Source of the DNA: Poa pratensis
Taxonomy: Eukaryota; Streptophyta; Magnoliopsida; Poales; Poaceae
DNA: 64,000 bases
Direction: 5' to 3'
Assembly (NCBI GenBank): GCA_947311845.1
Contig: CAMZMU010000069.1
Location: 13,782,891-13,846,890, forward strand
Part shown: positions 13,174-24,880 of the stretch, one piece after another
Layout: the number at the start of each line of letters is the position of its first letter
Position numbering within the stretch: position 1 is the first letter of the stretch
The notes under the pieces: model-generated
Seen by the model: the letters and a program-made list of their open reading frames with translations, nothing else
Databases searched by the model: none
Told to the model about the DNA's origin: nothing
Translations under genes and position numbers: made by a program

Positions 13174-13804
13174 CTGAATGTGACGGAGCTCTCGGGTCCC
13201 CCGGAGATATGATGACCACAGAGCTTGGTTACCGATCTGTTGTAATTCATTGCACTTGAAATATGAGCACGGGCTCTGGTAGTTTGTGCTCTCAGTTGCC
13301 ACTCTGGGACCTGGTTCTTGGCTAGTTCAGGTCTAGACCTTCAGGACGAGGAACGAGGTATTAAATTTTTCAGTGTTGCTCGTTAGTAGTGGCTAATGCA
13401 CTTAAGTGTGAACCCGACGATACAATAACTGGACTGCTACACTAGTAAAATAATAATTTTGTATACTTATGCACCCAAGATTGTACTATTTGGATGCTTT
13501 CCAAATTGTAAGAAACCAACCATGTCTATTGATGGCCTTACTGCTGTTCTGTACGCCACTAAAGTTTTTGAAATGCTACCGGTTGTCTTCTTGTTTATTT
13601 CAGAGGCAGTTGTTCAGATTTAAGAAGAGTTGGCCACCTAAACTGCAGTTATGCCGATAGATCTAAATCTCGCTAAAACTGCACTGGAACTGGCAGATCT
13701 ATACCACTTTGTTTTACTGACAGCACAGTACAACACTGTCCTTTCAGATCTATTCTGAATGTGTATCTTTCTCTCTGTCTCTAAATTTGGCCTAAAGAAT
13801 GCTA

Positions 13805-14051
13805 CTACCTCCGTCCCCAAATAGTTGGCCTATAAACTGAATAAAAAAGTCAACATTGTTTAAATTTGAATGGAAATATGTACAAAAGTATGAAGATCTA
13901 TAATACCAAATCAATATCAATATATTCACCATAAGATATATTTTCATAATGTATTTATGAAATGTTGTAACTGTTGATATATTCTTCTATATATTTAATC
14001 AAACTTAGAAATTGTTGACTTTTTTACTCAATTTATAAGCCACCTATTGAG
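13805..14051. mobile_element. Stowaway-like MITE, diverged
   Basis: The left end CTACCTCCGTCCCCAAATAG, followed by GGCCTATAAACTGAATAAAA, pairs with a right arm containing GACTTTTTTACTCAATTTATAAGCC in inverted orientation. A TA dinucleotide flanks each side (13803-13804 and 14052-14053). The outermost right bases have diverged, so the exact end is uncertain. It lies just downstream of the NFD4a 3' region. Confidence 0.55.
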
Positions 14052-14482
14052 TATATTTTTACATATTTTTCATGGCAGAACATTGTTATCTTTACATGAG
14101 ACATATACCACACTCGACGACAATAGTTGAAATACTGATCACCCAAGATTAATGCTAAAAATAACAATGTACTCCATTAATCTATTCTTCCAAGTCCCAC
14201 ACAAGTGAATTCCTGGAAGTGATTTCTTCATTCGGATACATACAACATGAATGTAATTCACTTGCCAAGTAGCAACGTTTGCGCTACAACACTGCATATG
14301 GTGCAAAATAACGTCGAGTTAAATTCTAGCCATAGAAAGAAAAAAAAACAGATGAATGGATGGATTCAAGGCACTTCTAACGTTAACGTTCGTAAAAATG
14401 ATTGGTTTCAGTCCAGTGCCCAAAAAAATCGCCAAGCTCCACTAACCCAAAGAGCTTTCCATGTGCAACATTGAATGTCAAG

Positions 14483-17327
14483 TTAGCACCTCGAGGTGGA
14501 AGCCATCTTTGGGCAACTCGGCGCAAATTTGCAGAATTTACATTTCCACCACTCCTCTTCAGTCACAAATTTAGGTTCTCGTGCCCCCAGCCAGAAGCTG
14601 AGGGCTTCTTGGATTTGATCCTTGAACCATTGATCATCATAAGAGAACTGGTATTCTTTCAGCAGGGAATGATCTGCCTGCAATTCATATCTGCAATTAT
14701 AAAACAAATTGGAAGTAGAATAAATTTTCCATGTTTCATTTGCCAAACATTGGAACAACCTGCGGCATTTGCGGCATTAACAGTTGAGTCCCATTTTAGC
14801 TATTAGGTATTCAGTAGTGACAACATGTCAGTGATGTTCAGGCTGCACCATATTTACCTCAAGATTAGCTGTTCTTGAGATCGTGATAGCGTATGGCAGG
14901 TAACCCTATAGTACTTCAATACATCCCCAAAAGTCTGCAGACAGAAACCATAAGTTCCACACATTGGCATGATTCATGAACACCACAATGTTAGCCAAAA
15001 AGCGATTCTAGCAATCACATACTGGACCCAGTGTACTAAGAAAATGGAAGAAATTGTTTCCTAGTAAACAGCTGGAAACTCTACCAAATGTTTGAACACA
15101 ACAGAAATGAAAATTTGGTGAGATGCAGAACCTGTGCATTGAAACCGAATGAGCTAATGTACCTTGACATCGTCTGATAACAAGAAGTCGGGGTTCAGGT
15201 CAAAATAGCTGAAGAAATCCTCTGCTGGGAATTTTTCAGCAATCAAACTATCCCATAGGTACTTATAACACATCAGCTGAAGCCTGTCACAAATATTACC
15301 ATATATCAGACAACTTTCACAGCTGCTACCTTGCTATCATCATAGTGCCTGACGAAATAAAACAAGTTGCAGAAAGTTATACATAATAATAATCTGAATT
15401 TGTCTCCAAACAATTTCAGCGATAAGTTCTCGTGAACAGCATAAGATGTGTTTTTTAAGCAAACCAATACACATTAAACAGGAATGCATGTGCGACAAAT
15501 GTTCCTAATGACTGCACTTACCAGTACAACAACTTAAGGAAATTTAAGTATCTGTCCACTACAAAACTGGATGGTCGATCCTATAGAGTAGTTTCCTTAG
15601 AAGGACATGCCATGACTTGATCCTTAGCAGCTGTACATGTTTAGATACTAGATAAATTTGCCTTGAGAATTCTTAACTCTGAAGTATTGTACATTAGTAA
15701 ATCATCATTGTCCTCTCTAAAAAGGGTTTCGATTGACCAATGGGCACCCTCAACACACCAATGGAGCACTAATCCAACTTCATGCAACTTCAGACAAAAG
15801 CAGAGGTCTACTTGGAGGAATCACTAGTCTAGGCGGCATAAATCTAAACTTCACTTATTATTTGCCAATGCCAGAACATGACATGATTTACTAGTCTCAC
15901 TGCTTTTAATGGTTGGTAAAGGAATTATAAAGGGAAAACCTTCCATTTCTTTTCTGTGCTTCTGAGGGAATTGTTGCTTTGAAACGTGTCTTTGTATCCA
16001 CCAGAAATGGATGAAAAGAAATTCCATCCACAGGCATTCGTATCTCATCAATAATACCTACCATCCATGAACCTTCAACAACCCCAATCCTGCAGGACAG
16101 AAATTGCATCAAGATTAAGAAGAAAGAATACTCCTGAACCTAAAAAAAAAAGCTTCACTATATCCATTCGGGAAACCAATATCACACCAAATAATTTTCA
16201 TTGACACAAAAACTATTAATGTACAGCTGTAATTTAAAGCATATTAGCACATACACTGGAAGTTCCCGTGTCAAGCCGTTGAACAATAACTGGTTTGTTC
16301 CCACTACAAAGTTCATGAATCTGACGGCCCATGATTCTTCTGCAGATCTAATGGCAATATCGACTCTCTCAATAACCTGTTCCAAAATGAAATAAATTAT
16401 AAGTCTTTTTCAAGATTTAAACCAATTTCATCCTCCAAATCCTTCACAGGAAGTTAGTTGCATTTATGTAAGCTACAATTAGGATATGATTGGCAGTGAC
16501 GATGACTTATGCTATCGCATATCAGGTTTGTCAGAAGCTAAAAGACACCTTAGTCGATTCAGTATCCATGACTCATGTTATCTATCAACAAGAAGGAAAA
16601 TATGATTCTTAGGACAAGTCGACAGGAACCCAAAGCCCATGACAACATCAGATCAGTCTTATTCTGTAATCTGGAGTGATTTGGTAACAGAACCGAAAAC
16701 ACAAATAATACTTCCATTACTGATCAGGGAAAATCGGAATTATCATTTAGCATTGGGTCTCATTCCAATTTCCAAGACAGGAACCATCTGTTGAAACTTG
16801 AAAGGATCAACACAGCAGAGCTCACCTCTTGCTCGAGCTGGGCGTGGCGGTCAGAGCCGGCCTTCATCGCCTCGGTCCTCTCCGGCTTGCCGCGTTCCAG
16901 CACGAACTCCATCTGCTTATCGCACCATTCCTGTCACAAGAACAACAAAGCCCACGAAATGAATGAGGGGAGGGGAATCAATCAATCAATCAATCAATCT
17001 GCACACATCAGACGAGGAAGCACAGACGGCGACACGGCACATTCGCGAGGAGGCAAAGAAATCGAGAAGGGCGCGGCTCACCGTGGCGGTGATGTCGGTG
17101 ACGGCGAGGGCTCGGCGCTCCCGGAACCGGGACAGCAGCGACCTGCGCAGCGGCGGCGCGGAGTCCTCGATGTCGCCGGCGGTCGAGTAGGCCGCGCAGG
17201 AGAGAGTGGCGGCACCGCGGGCGAAGGAGGCGGAGAGGAGGGGCCGGGCCGCGGCGGCGGCGAGCGCGGCCTCGATGATGGCCATCTCGTCGTCGCTGAC
17301 GATCTCCACCTGGAGCTCAGGGCGCAT
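14483..17327 (-). CDS. EXO5: Exonuclease V (EXO5/DEM1 family)
   Basis: Seven exons on the minus strand fit GT-AG splicing: 17082-17327, 16826-16930, 16255-16376, 15940-16089, 15163-15283, 14858-14934 and 14483-14690. They total 1029 nt, or 342 residues plus a stop. EXO5 is a single-strand DNA exonuclease of the PD-(D/E)XK superfamily with an iron-sulfur cluster. The catalytic signature is visible as D172 (GIIDEIR) and D189-T-K191 (LVDTKTR). The four cluster cysteines are C85 (EWC) and C324, C327 and C333 (KCKFC then APSC). Other family motifs are RLQLMCYKYLWD and LRYELQADHSLL. The donor of exon 3 is GTATGT at 16254, which keeps the frame into exon 4. Intron 1 holds a TCAA microsatellite (16977-16999). 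The gene converges with NFD4a, their 3' ends being about 1.3 kb apart. Confidence 0.92.
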
Positions 17328-18013
17328 TGGAACGGAATGGAGAGAAGACGCAGATGCGGCCCCACGCGGGTTTCTCGTAGGCGCGCACCGCGCAGCACGA
17401 CTACTGACTGGCCAAACTCGTTTGGTAACTTGGATTCTTGGAACACTTGAGTGAAACTACCGATCCTAACTCCGGATTATCCACAATCAAGATCAAACTA
17501 TTCCAGTTTGGAACCAATTTTATTTATCCATTCCCGAGTTATAAAAAATATAAACATTTATGAAATCATTTTGGAATCACACACTCCATGCTAAAAAAAT
17601 ATATATTGAAAAGGAGAGGACCCTCCACCTCTACATCGATGATGCACACAAACATATATATTCTTAAGGATATCAAATATAAATTTTGTCTAAAGGTAAA
17701 CTTAGTAAACTTGACCAAACTAATAAAATAAATATCACCATCTATAATACCAAATACGAGATATATTGAAATAAGATAGAGTTGAACTTTTACAAAATAC
17801 AATGTTTGATTCTTTCAACAGGTTAATTTAGTCAAAAATACTATCAGGCTTTATTAATTAGAAAATGCCCACGCTTTATTAATTTCATAAGAGTTTGTGT
17901 CGATTCTCCTCCAATAAGGAGGTAGGAATGAGATTGCACCCAACATCCGAACCTCGGGGACAAGTCTTTGTATTGGTGATGCTCTTAGCTTAACTCATTT
18001 ACATTCACTGCAA
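17328..18013. other. EXO5 upstream region and intergenic DNA
   Basis: The first 120 bp or so are GC-rich and probably hold the EXO5 5' leader and promoter on the minus strand. From about 17460 the sequence becomes AT-rich with no recognisable gene. No clear TATA box was found near the EXO5 start. Confidence 0.5.
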
Positions 18014-18671
18014 TATATTTCCACAAGTCTATCTATATAGTATGCATGATAGTGTTGTACCAACAATTATAAAATATACCCACAAAAAAGTATATAATAA
18101 CATGTTAAAAGCAACCAAATGTGTGTATGTTTTTGAAATTGATTATGCACCTCCCTATGTAGTTGACACGGTAATATCTTTCAGGCGGTGGCGGTTAGGG
18201 TTGGCATGGATGTGCGCGATGAGGCCCCTTCATCAGCCATCAGATTCGAGCTTGGCGGGCCTCTAATGATGATCGATAGTTCTCCATTTCTGTAGCCGGG
18301 TGGCTGGGTGTGGTGTCTGCCAGTGAAAACCTAGCTCCGACTTTTCATAGCCAACAATGATGGTGTCGCCCGATGACGCTCCCTTCTTAAGGCATCGTTG
18401 TGTAGCCTAGTGCATCTCATAGCCTCGTGGACATTGCTCTCCATGTGAAATCCTCATGTTTGGTTATGCTGGATAAGGCAAATAGTGGCGGCTGTTGATG
18501 TTCTATCCCTGGAGGGGTTGTTTCAAAGAATTTGGCAAGCGGAGAAGCTTGAAATGTGTTGTTGTGAGGATTGTTTGTTGGGTTAGAGGCTGTTGGTGGA
18601 GGTGGTTTCCATTGTTCTTTTGGTTTTTAGAGAGGCCTTGGTCATCTCCTTCCCTATAGTATGGACATGGC

Positions 18672-18830
18672 CAGGGCCGGATCCAACATGTAGTCAATGG
18701 GCGCATTTGCCCCCACTCAATTTCTATTCACCTTGTAATATGTCAAGCAAAAGATTCATTTGCCCCCAGATAGTTACACCGCTTAACACATTTTTGCCCC
18801 CTCTATGATTTTATCCTCGGGCCGCCCTTG
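18672..18830. mobile_element. hAT-type MITE, 159 bp
   Basis: The ends CAGGGCCGG and CCGCCCTTG are short imperfect inverted repeats. They are flanked by a perfect 8-bp target duplication GACATGGC (18664-18671 and 18831-18838), as expected for hAT elements. The same insertion with the same duplication is present in the second block copy (29147-29308), so it predates the block duplication. Confidence 0.85.
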
Positions 18831-19565
18831 GACATGGCTCTGACCCTGGTGGTTGTGGTGGAGGCTCCCTTTGCCAATGTGGTGTTTTTTTTTCAATAGT
18901 GCTCCTAGGCTTTGTTGATTTTTTATAGTTAGGTTTCGTGTTTTTTTTATTGAATAAACCGTGATTTGTATAGTTGAGTCAGGTCTATTCTATTCTATGT
19001 ATACGAGTTATAGTTATCCTCATCGGAAAAATGTATACGAGTTATAGTTGGTGCCTTCTTCAAGAATTAAAAGTTACATGTCCTAATTGTTACTTATATG
19101 ACTTACAATACTAGGTATTTTGAAATTTGAATCCTGACTTGATAAATCGAGATAGGGCTCAAACAAATGGATGGCCCAATGACTGCACGGTTCTTGGTGA
19201 CTCACGTGTACCCACTCAGAAAAGACTGTCAGTACCGTTGTTCCACACAGTCAGAAGAAAAAATATCGTCACTGATGAGAGGACAACGGAAAATTGCTCA
19301 GATCTAAAACCCTCCCTTTTGGCACCACCCCAGCTTTTGTGTTGTTCAGGTTTACATGTGAACCTGGATGTACTGTACTGTGTACTAACTACTCACCTTT
19401 GTCAATACTAGTCACACGAAACAAATTATACACAGTAACAGACGTACTAAGCAGCAGGCACTGGCGAGTGGTTAGTAGTGTAGCGGTGACCACTGAGCCA
19501 CACACTGGCCAGTGCACCATGGTCCATATGGATGTGTCTTTTCCTGACGCACGCATGCGGCTCGC

Positions 19566-19972
19566 CTAAGTGGGATTCAGATTCTGGAACAAGGACTCCC
19601 ATGGCGCCTCTGGATCCTCGTCCATCTCGTCGTCCTCCTCCTCGTCATCGTCGGCGTCGTAGTCGCTGCTCGTCTCCCTGCTAGAAAAGCACCCTGTCGG
19701 AATCGCCGTGGCCCTGCGAGTCGTCGGCGCCACGCCGTCCTTCATCTCCTTCCCGCTGGTGTTCGCGAGCATCAGCATGGGCTTGCCCACGCGCGTCAGG
19801 AAGGCCGCCAGCTTCCTCCTCGTCGCTCCCGGACCATCCACGGCCGCAGGGCGCTGTCGAGATGCCGGAGGTCGGCGGCGCCGAGCTCGTTGCGCTCGAA
19901 GAGGACCGCGTACTCGGCGGCCAGGTCCTCGCCGAGCCCCGCCCTGCTTAGCCACGCGTACCAGTCGTCCAT
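19566..19972 (-). pseudogene. SAM-domain protein gene, broken copy
   Basis: The start ATG (19972) and stop TAG (19566-19568) match those of the intact gene at 30337-31014. Two deletions of 33 bp and 238 bp remove the end of the SAM domain and part of the middle. Their sum, 271 bp, is not a multiple of three, so the frame breaks after about 39 residues. The acidic C-terminal segment survives in the original frame but cannot be reached from the normal start. Identity to the intact copy is otherwise very high, so inactivation looks recent. Confidence 0.88.
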
Positions 19973-20034
19973 CGGTCCCTCACTAGCTCAGAGCTCAGGG
20001 GCAGGAATGGTGCGTGGTGGTGGTGGCACGCGCG

Positions 20035-20256
20035 ATCGATCGCGTCGACCGAATACGATCCGTACGTACTCTGTCACGTTTTCCTTTATTATTAGGAAAC
20101 GTGTGTACGTACGTATTTTGGACGAGCTAGCAGTATTGGGCTGCGGGACGCGATCGAACGCCTGTACGGTACGGTCCTCGATCGTGCGCGCATGCATGCA
20201 GGAGCCAGCACGCGACTAGCTTGGTTGGCGCTTGCTTGCTACGACGTACGTCTCCG
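20035..20256. promoter_or_regulatory. Palindromic motif also found at ubiquitin-RUB promoters
   Basis: The segment around 20066-20106 reads GTACTCTGTCACGTTTTCC, then a short spacer, then TAGGAAACGTG. Nearly the same arrangement occurs upstream of the right ubiquitin-RUB copy (about 39628-39667) and, in reverse, upstream of the left copy (about 34264-34302). The inner part is an inverted repeat (GTTTTCC with GGAAAC). It may be a shared regulatory element or a relic of a very small mobile element. Confidence 0.4.
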
Positions 20257-20540
20257 CGCTCTCGTGCGCAGATCGATTCCAAGGAAAAGTCGTCTATTTC
20301 TCTAACCGAATGCTACGAGAGAGCATGCAGGAAATCGAGCGAGCGAGTGAGCGATTCCAAGGAAAAGTCGTCTATTTCTCTAACCCAATGCATGCATGCA
20401 TGATGGATCGATCGGGTGCTTCATTGGGTTTCAAAAGACAAAACCGATCGATCGCTCTATTTCTCTCTTGTTGCCTCTTAATTTTCTCAAGTCCATCACT
20501 AGCTAGCTAGTACCTGCACCCCACGTACGTGAGCATGCCA
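20257..20540. repeat. Dispersed direct duplication, first copy
   Basis: A segment with CCGCGCTCTCG, GATTCCAAGGAAAAGTCGT, ACCGATC and CTCAAGTCCATC reappears at about 21955-22190. Within this copy the piece GATTCCAAGGAAAAGTCGTC occurs twice (20275 and 20351). No coding potential was recognised. Confidence 0.6.
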
Positions 20541-20574
20541 GCTCTATTTCTCTATTGGGTTTTCTCGCCCAATT

Positions 20575-21370
20575 CATGTGATCATATAAGTTGGTGGTTT
20601 CTAAGCGTGAAATATCTCGAGTCTACTAAGATGCATGAAATATCCCTTTTTTTTTTTGGTACGTAAACTATTTGTGTTTTCCTACCCAATTTTCTAGACC
20701 GGTGAGGATCACATAAAGAGGTAGTTTGTAAGTGTAACACATCGAGTCTCTTAACATGCATGAAGTATTTGGTAGCTTTCCTGCCCCCTTTTTTTTTGCC
20801 AGCCTTCCCGTACTTTTTTGTCACACGTACTTTATAGGTTTTCCCGCCTAATTATTGTGACTGTTGATCATGTAAGTAGGTAGTTTGTGAGCATAAAATG
20901 TCAAGTCTCTCAAAATGTATGAAAGATTTGGTAGTTTTCCCACCGCTTTAATTTTAATTGTTTTCTCACCCTTTTTCGACACACAAACCTTTTGGGCTGT
21001 CCTTCACGACCGGTGATCATTTATTTAGGTAGATCGACTTTAATAAAAAATATCAATTCACCCAACATGCATGAAAGTTCTGCTAGTTTTCATTTTGGCA
21101 GTTTCCCCGTCTGTTTTTCACACACATAGTTTTTGGTTTTCCCGTACAATTTTTTACGACCGGTGATCATCTAACTAGTTTGTTTGAAATCATAAAAATA
21201 CTGAGCCTCCCAACATGCATGAAATACATATCATTTTATCGGCACAGATGTTTTCTGGGTTTTTTCTGCCCATTTTTTGGTGGCCGGTCATAATTTATGT
21301 TGCTAGTTTTTTAACCGTAAAAAATGAATCTCCCATCATGCTTGAAAGAGTTGTATATTTTCCTGCATGT
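20575..21370. repeat. Degenerate tandem array, about 150-bp units
   Basis: Five or six units share an order of motifs: GGTGATCAT, a GTAGTTTGTnAG stretch, GAGTCTCnnAACATGCATGAAA, a poly-T/CCC tract and TTTTGGTTTTCCCG. Copies of the ATGCATGAAA core lie near 20631, 20757, 20914, 21070, 21215 and 21340. The units are heavily diverged. No ORF or terminal repeat was found. Confidence 0.65.
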
Positions 21371-22610
21371 TAGCCCCCACCAAAGTGGGGGAGGGTTTCC
21401 AACCCTTCTCGACAGGGTTTTAGGCGAACCCCCATCATGGTGTAGGCCTCCACGTCATCTAACCCATAGCAATCTTCGAAAATGGTTATCACATGTGAAT
21501 TTTATTTCTGATTGCGTTAGGATAAGTCCAAGCGAGGTCTATATGGCTAGAGCGGAACTGTAGGGTCTTCGACCATATCGCGGCGTCCCTTTGCCTCGAT
21601 TAATTGTCGACGGGCACGTGGCCACGCGGTAGATCATGCAAGAGAAGGGAGATAGAAGAAACTAATACTACTCCTACGTGAGATACCAAAGGAAACTAGC
21701 TTGTCTAGAACCAGGTCGTGTGCACGTACATGCACATGCAACGAGGGTGGTCGTGTGGTAGATCATGCAAGAGAGAAAAGAAAGGAATACTATGTAGTTC
21801 GTGAGATTGGGGGTTTTATTCAGGCTGGCTAGCTCTAAGAGCCCGCCGTAGTTACAGTTCAAAAAAAGATTGGGTTTTATACCAAACGAAGCGTGTCTAG
21901 AATCAGGTCATGTGTCAGCCCCTGTTCATGATTTGGTTCTAAAACCGGTTAGTTCCGCGCTCTCGATCCTGCGCAGCGCATGCAGATCGATTGATTCCAA
22001 GGAAAAGTCGTGGCATGTGTCTGCACGTACGCCTCCTCCGATGGATCGAGCGATTCGTTTTGAACTGCACACATGATCCAGTTGTTTCAAAAGGGAAAAC
22101 CGATCCATCTATTTCTCTTCGCTCTTCATTTTCTCAAGTCCATCCATCACTATAAGGCACTAGCTAGCTAGCTAGCTCACGTACTCTTTTCTTTTCTTTC
22201 TCCGGCCGGACAACAACGCGCATGCATCGACTGATTTGCCATGCAGGCCCTAATTAATGTTTCCGAGACCCGTCATAGTTAATTGACCTTTATATTGGAG
22301 TAAAACACGCAAAACAAAACTTATTCCATACAGAACCAAAATATTTTTCCAGAATACGCATAGGATGATTATTACAAAGAAGAGGCCACAAATAACCCGG
22401 TACGAACAAAGCCAACGCACGCAGAGCTTGCGTTCCCTCCTCCGTCGCAATCGAGACACCCTTCACCTGGTTTGGAACGAGGGGAGGGGCGAGGTGCACC
22501 GCCGCCTTGTTGCCCAGGTCTCGTCTTCCATGCATGGCCGTTTTCCATGCTGATCATATACAAACTTTCTTAATGCTCGATATGATGTACCATGCCTTTA
22601 CTACGACGTG
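21371..22610. other. Intergenic with short duplications
   Basis: Contains a local duplication with the cores GGTAGATCATGCAAGAGA (about 21630 and 21757) and TGTCTAGAAnCAGGTC (about 21703 and 21893), and the second copy of the 20257-20540 segment (about 21955-22190). No gene is supported. Confidence 0.5.
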
Positions 22611-22765
22611 GTAGAGATGCAAGTGGGTCATTGTTAGGGTACCCTCTACCCTTTTTAGTACAAAAAATTGAACTAAATTTGTGATGACATCATCATTTTA
22701 GAAAAGTTTGTTCTTTTTTTTTGTACAAGAGAGGGTACCATAATGATGACTCACTTGCATCCTTA
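22611..22765. mobile_element. Small inverted-repeat element (MITE)
   Basis: The left arm GATGCAAGTGGGTCATTGTT, then AGGGTACCCT, is inverted at the right end (AGGGTACCATAATGATGACT, then CACTTGCATC). The arms are about 35 bp with a few mismatches. CGACGTG occurs on both outer sides (22604-22610 and 22769-22775), but the spacing is unequal, so the target duplication and superfamily are uncertain. Confidence 0.65.
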
Positions 22766-23742
22766 CGATCGACGTGGTGCCGATGAGTTACGCCTGCACG
22801 ATCGAGGTGTACGTCGGGCCATCTTTACGAATTCGGGGTCCAAGTTTTAGCGGAGCCAAGCTCTCCGGACGCCATCCTTCGTCGCCCAACGAGGCTCCGA
22901 GTGACGCCGTCCTCCTCCGTCGTGCACAACATCTCCGTGTGGATGCGGTGAGTGGGTCAGGGGCAGGGTGGTGGTCAATGGATGCGGCGACGAGCCGGGT
23001 CAACGGGGCGGCACCGACGTGGGGCGGGGGTGGGTGTTGTTGAAGTTACGCTTGGTATGCGAGTTTTTTTCACGGGTTCTAAAGGACGGAAGTGAGATAA
23101 CGCAGAGAGGCCCACATGGCAGTGGAACGCAAACGGCAAATCGCCGGGTAGTAAGTACGATTTTGTGAATTCTGAATAAAATTGTGACACGTGATGAGAA
23201 AGACTACACATGAAATCATTGCAAAACATCTATCAGCTAGGATAAAAGTAAGGACGTGCAACACAAAATGATACATAAAATGACAGGGAATGGCCATCTG
23301 CTAACATAAAATAATAGCCTCGTAGATGATCCATACGTTCGAGTAAAGAGGAATGACCATGGCGGTGAGGGACATGGGGGTGGCGGATGGGGAAGAAGGG
23401 GGCCGAGATGGTACCGCTCGGGCATCGGCCATTACAAGGGGAATATGATTTTCATGTGACGAGATCATTACCACTATACTCGAGGTTTTGTTCCATGCGC
23501 TGCCTAGATCTATCTTTGCCCTCAAGCTTGGCTGCATTAGCACAAACCACCAATGTCACGAGCGGCGCGTGACTTGTTTGTCCCGTTTCATGCCTTGGGT
23601 GTAGACGTGAGGTTTTCAATGGATCTTCTATAGCCTAGCATTTTTGGCTCGAGGTTTCTCGAGGCATCGACTCGGTTCATGACTTGTTTGTCCGTATTTA
23701 GACTACACGTTACGTTTCATCGGCGTGGACATCATATCCATG
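22766..23742. other. Intergenic, no gene seen
   Basis: Partly GC-rich (22780-23045), which produces open frames in several registers without a recognisable protein. No terminal repeats were found. Confidence 0.45.
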
Positions 23743-23744
23743 TA

Positions 23745-23867
23745 CTCCCTCCGTTCCAAATTAATTGACATGCATTTGTCTAGTAACGAATGTATCTAGA
23801 CACTATACAAGTATAGGTACATCCGTATTTAGACAAAGCCAAGTCAATTAATTTGGAACGGAGGGAG
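23745..23867. mobile_element. Stowaway MITE, 123 bp
   Basis: Near-perfect terminal inverted repeats (CTCCCTCCGTTCCAAATTAA at the left, inverted at the right end) are flanked by the TA target duplication (23743-23744 and 23868-23869). It is a typical non-autonomous mariner derivative of grass genomes with no coding capacity. Confidence 0.93.
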
Positions 23868-23869
23868 TA

Positions 23870-24880
23870 CAAGCCGGATAGCCTTGTCTTCGAGCGCTCG
23901 ACTGCTTGCGCGATCCGCGCAGCGCGACTTGTGGGTGGGTCCCACCCACGTGGGCTCCCTCTTTCCTTTCTTCCTCGTCCACACGTGCACATCTCTCTCC
24001 CCATTCCCCATCCTTCCCCACGTTCTTCTCCTCTCCCCAAATTCTCTCTCCTGCATCCCTTCCTGACGGCGGCGAGACGGCGACTGGCGACGCCGCTGCG
24101 ACCGGAGGGAGCGGCAGCGGAGAAGGAGGCGTCGAGGATGGAGCGAGGCGAAGCCGAGCGACCGGCGGAGACCCCAGGCAGAGACGGCGCCGGTGACGCC
24201 GCGCGGAGGCGCGACAGAGAAGGCGGCCGTCGAGGATGAACTTAACGAGGGGGGTGGGGGTGGGGTGCTCGTCGGCGATCTCCGATGTGCGGGGGGCTTA
24301 GAGGGATGGTCGGGGGTGGCGGCGGACCGGCGGAGGGGGAGATTTGAGAGGGCGGGGAGGCAGGCGGTTAGGCCGACGTTGGACACGGGGGCGAGCTCGT
24401 CTTCGTTCTCCCGTTTCCTCTTCCGTCGCTGTCGGAACGTACGCACGTGGGCTGGTCAGAATTCGCGCGAGCGCTCGTGCGCGCGTAAACTAGCCACGCC
24501 CCATACAAGCCATACACACACATGTAGTAGCTAGCCAATGACAAGAACCCGCATCAGATAGTTAATTCCGGAGCAAAAACATCGTTTCAAGCCGAGCGAG
24601 AGAAATCACGGACGGAAGGTTGACCACACAAAATCAGGTAACGAACAACAAAATGATTTGGGGGAACATCGGTCCTCCCTCCACCAAGAAGATGCAAGAA
24701 AGCCGCCACCCACGGATTGCCCATCTGAACCGTCCATACCCCAGGCGATCCAACGATTCGGAATGACTCCCAAAACAGAGGCGCGTCGTGAAACGGAAAT
24801 TGGCGCCATGGAAATTTGATTTTTCATCCGAAATTATGTTTGGGGGCGGAGCGGGGAATTCTGGGTCCAAAATCACTCTG
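23870..24880. other. GC-rich intergenic region
   Basis: Strongly GC-rich between about 24060 and 24470, so both strands have long overlapping open frames of low complexity (Arg-, Gly- and Ser-rich). None resembles a known protein. It could be a CpG-rich promoter region for the locus that follows. Confidence 0.4.

Larger units (their letters stand above)
18014..20034. repeat. Duplicated block, left copy
   Basis: Colinear with 28489-31076 at high identity over nearly the whole length. Compared with that copy it lacks 329 bp (replaced by ACTAG at 19407-19411), 33 bp and 238 bp, the last two inside the SAM-domain gene. Similarity begins at TATATTTCCACAAG and ends after CACGCGCG. It contains a hAT MITE (18672-18830) and the broken SAM gene (19566-19972). 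Confidence 0.9.

Noticed and set aside
23844..24534. GC-rich open frames of 100-200 codons on both strands
   Set aside because: Composition alone explains them; no motif, splice pattern or conserved partner was seen.
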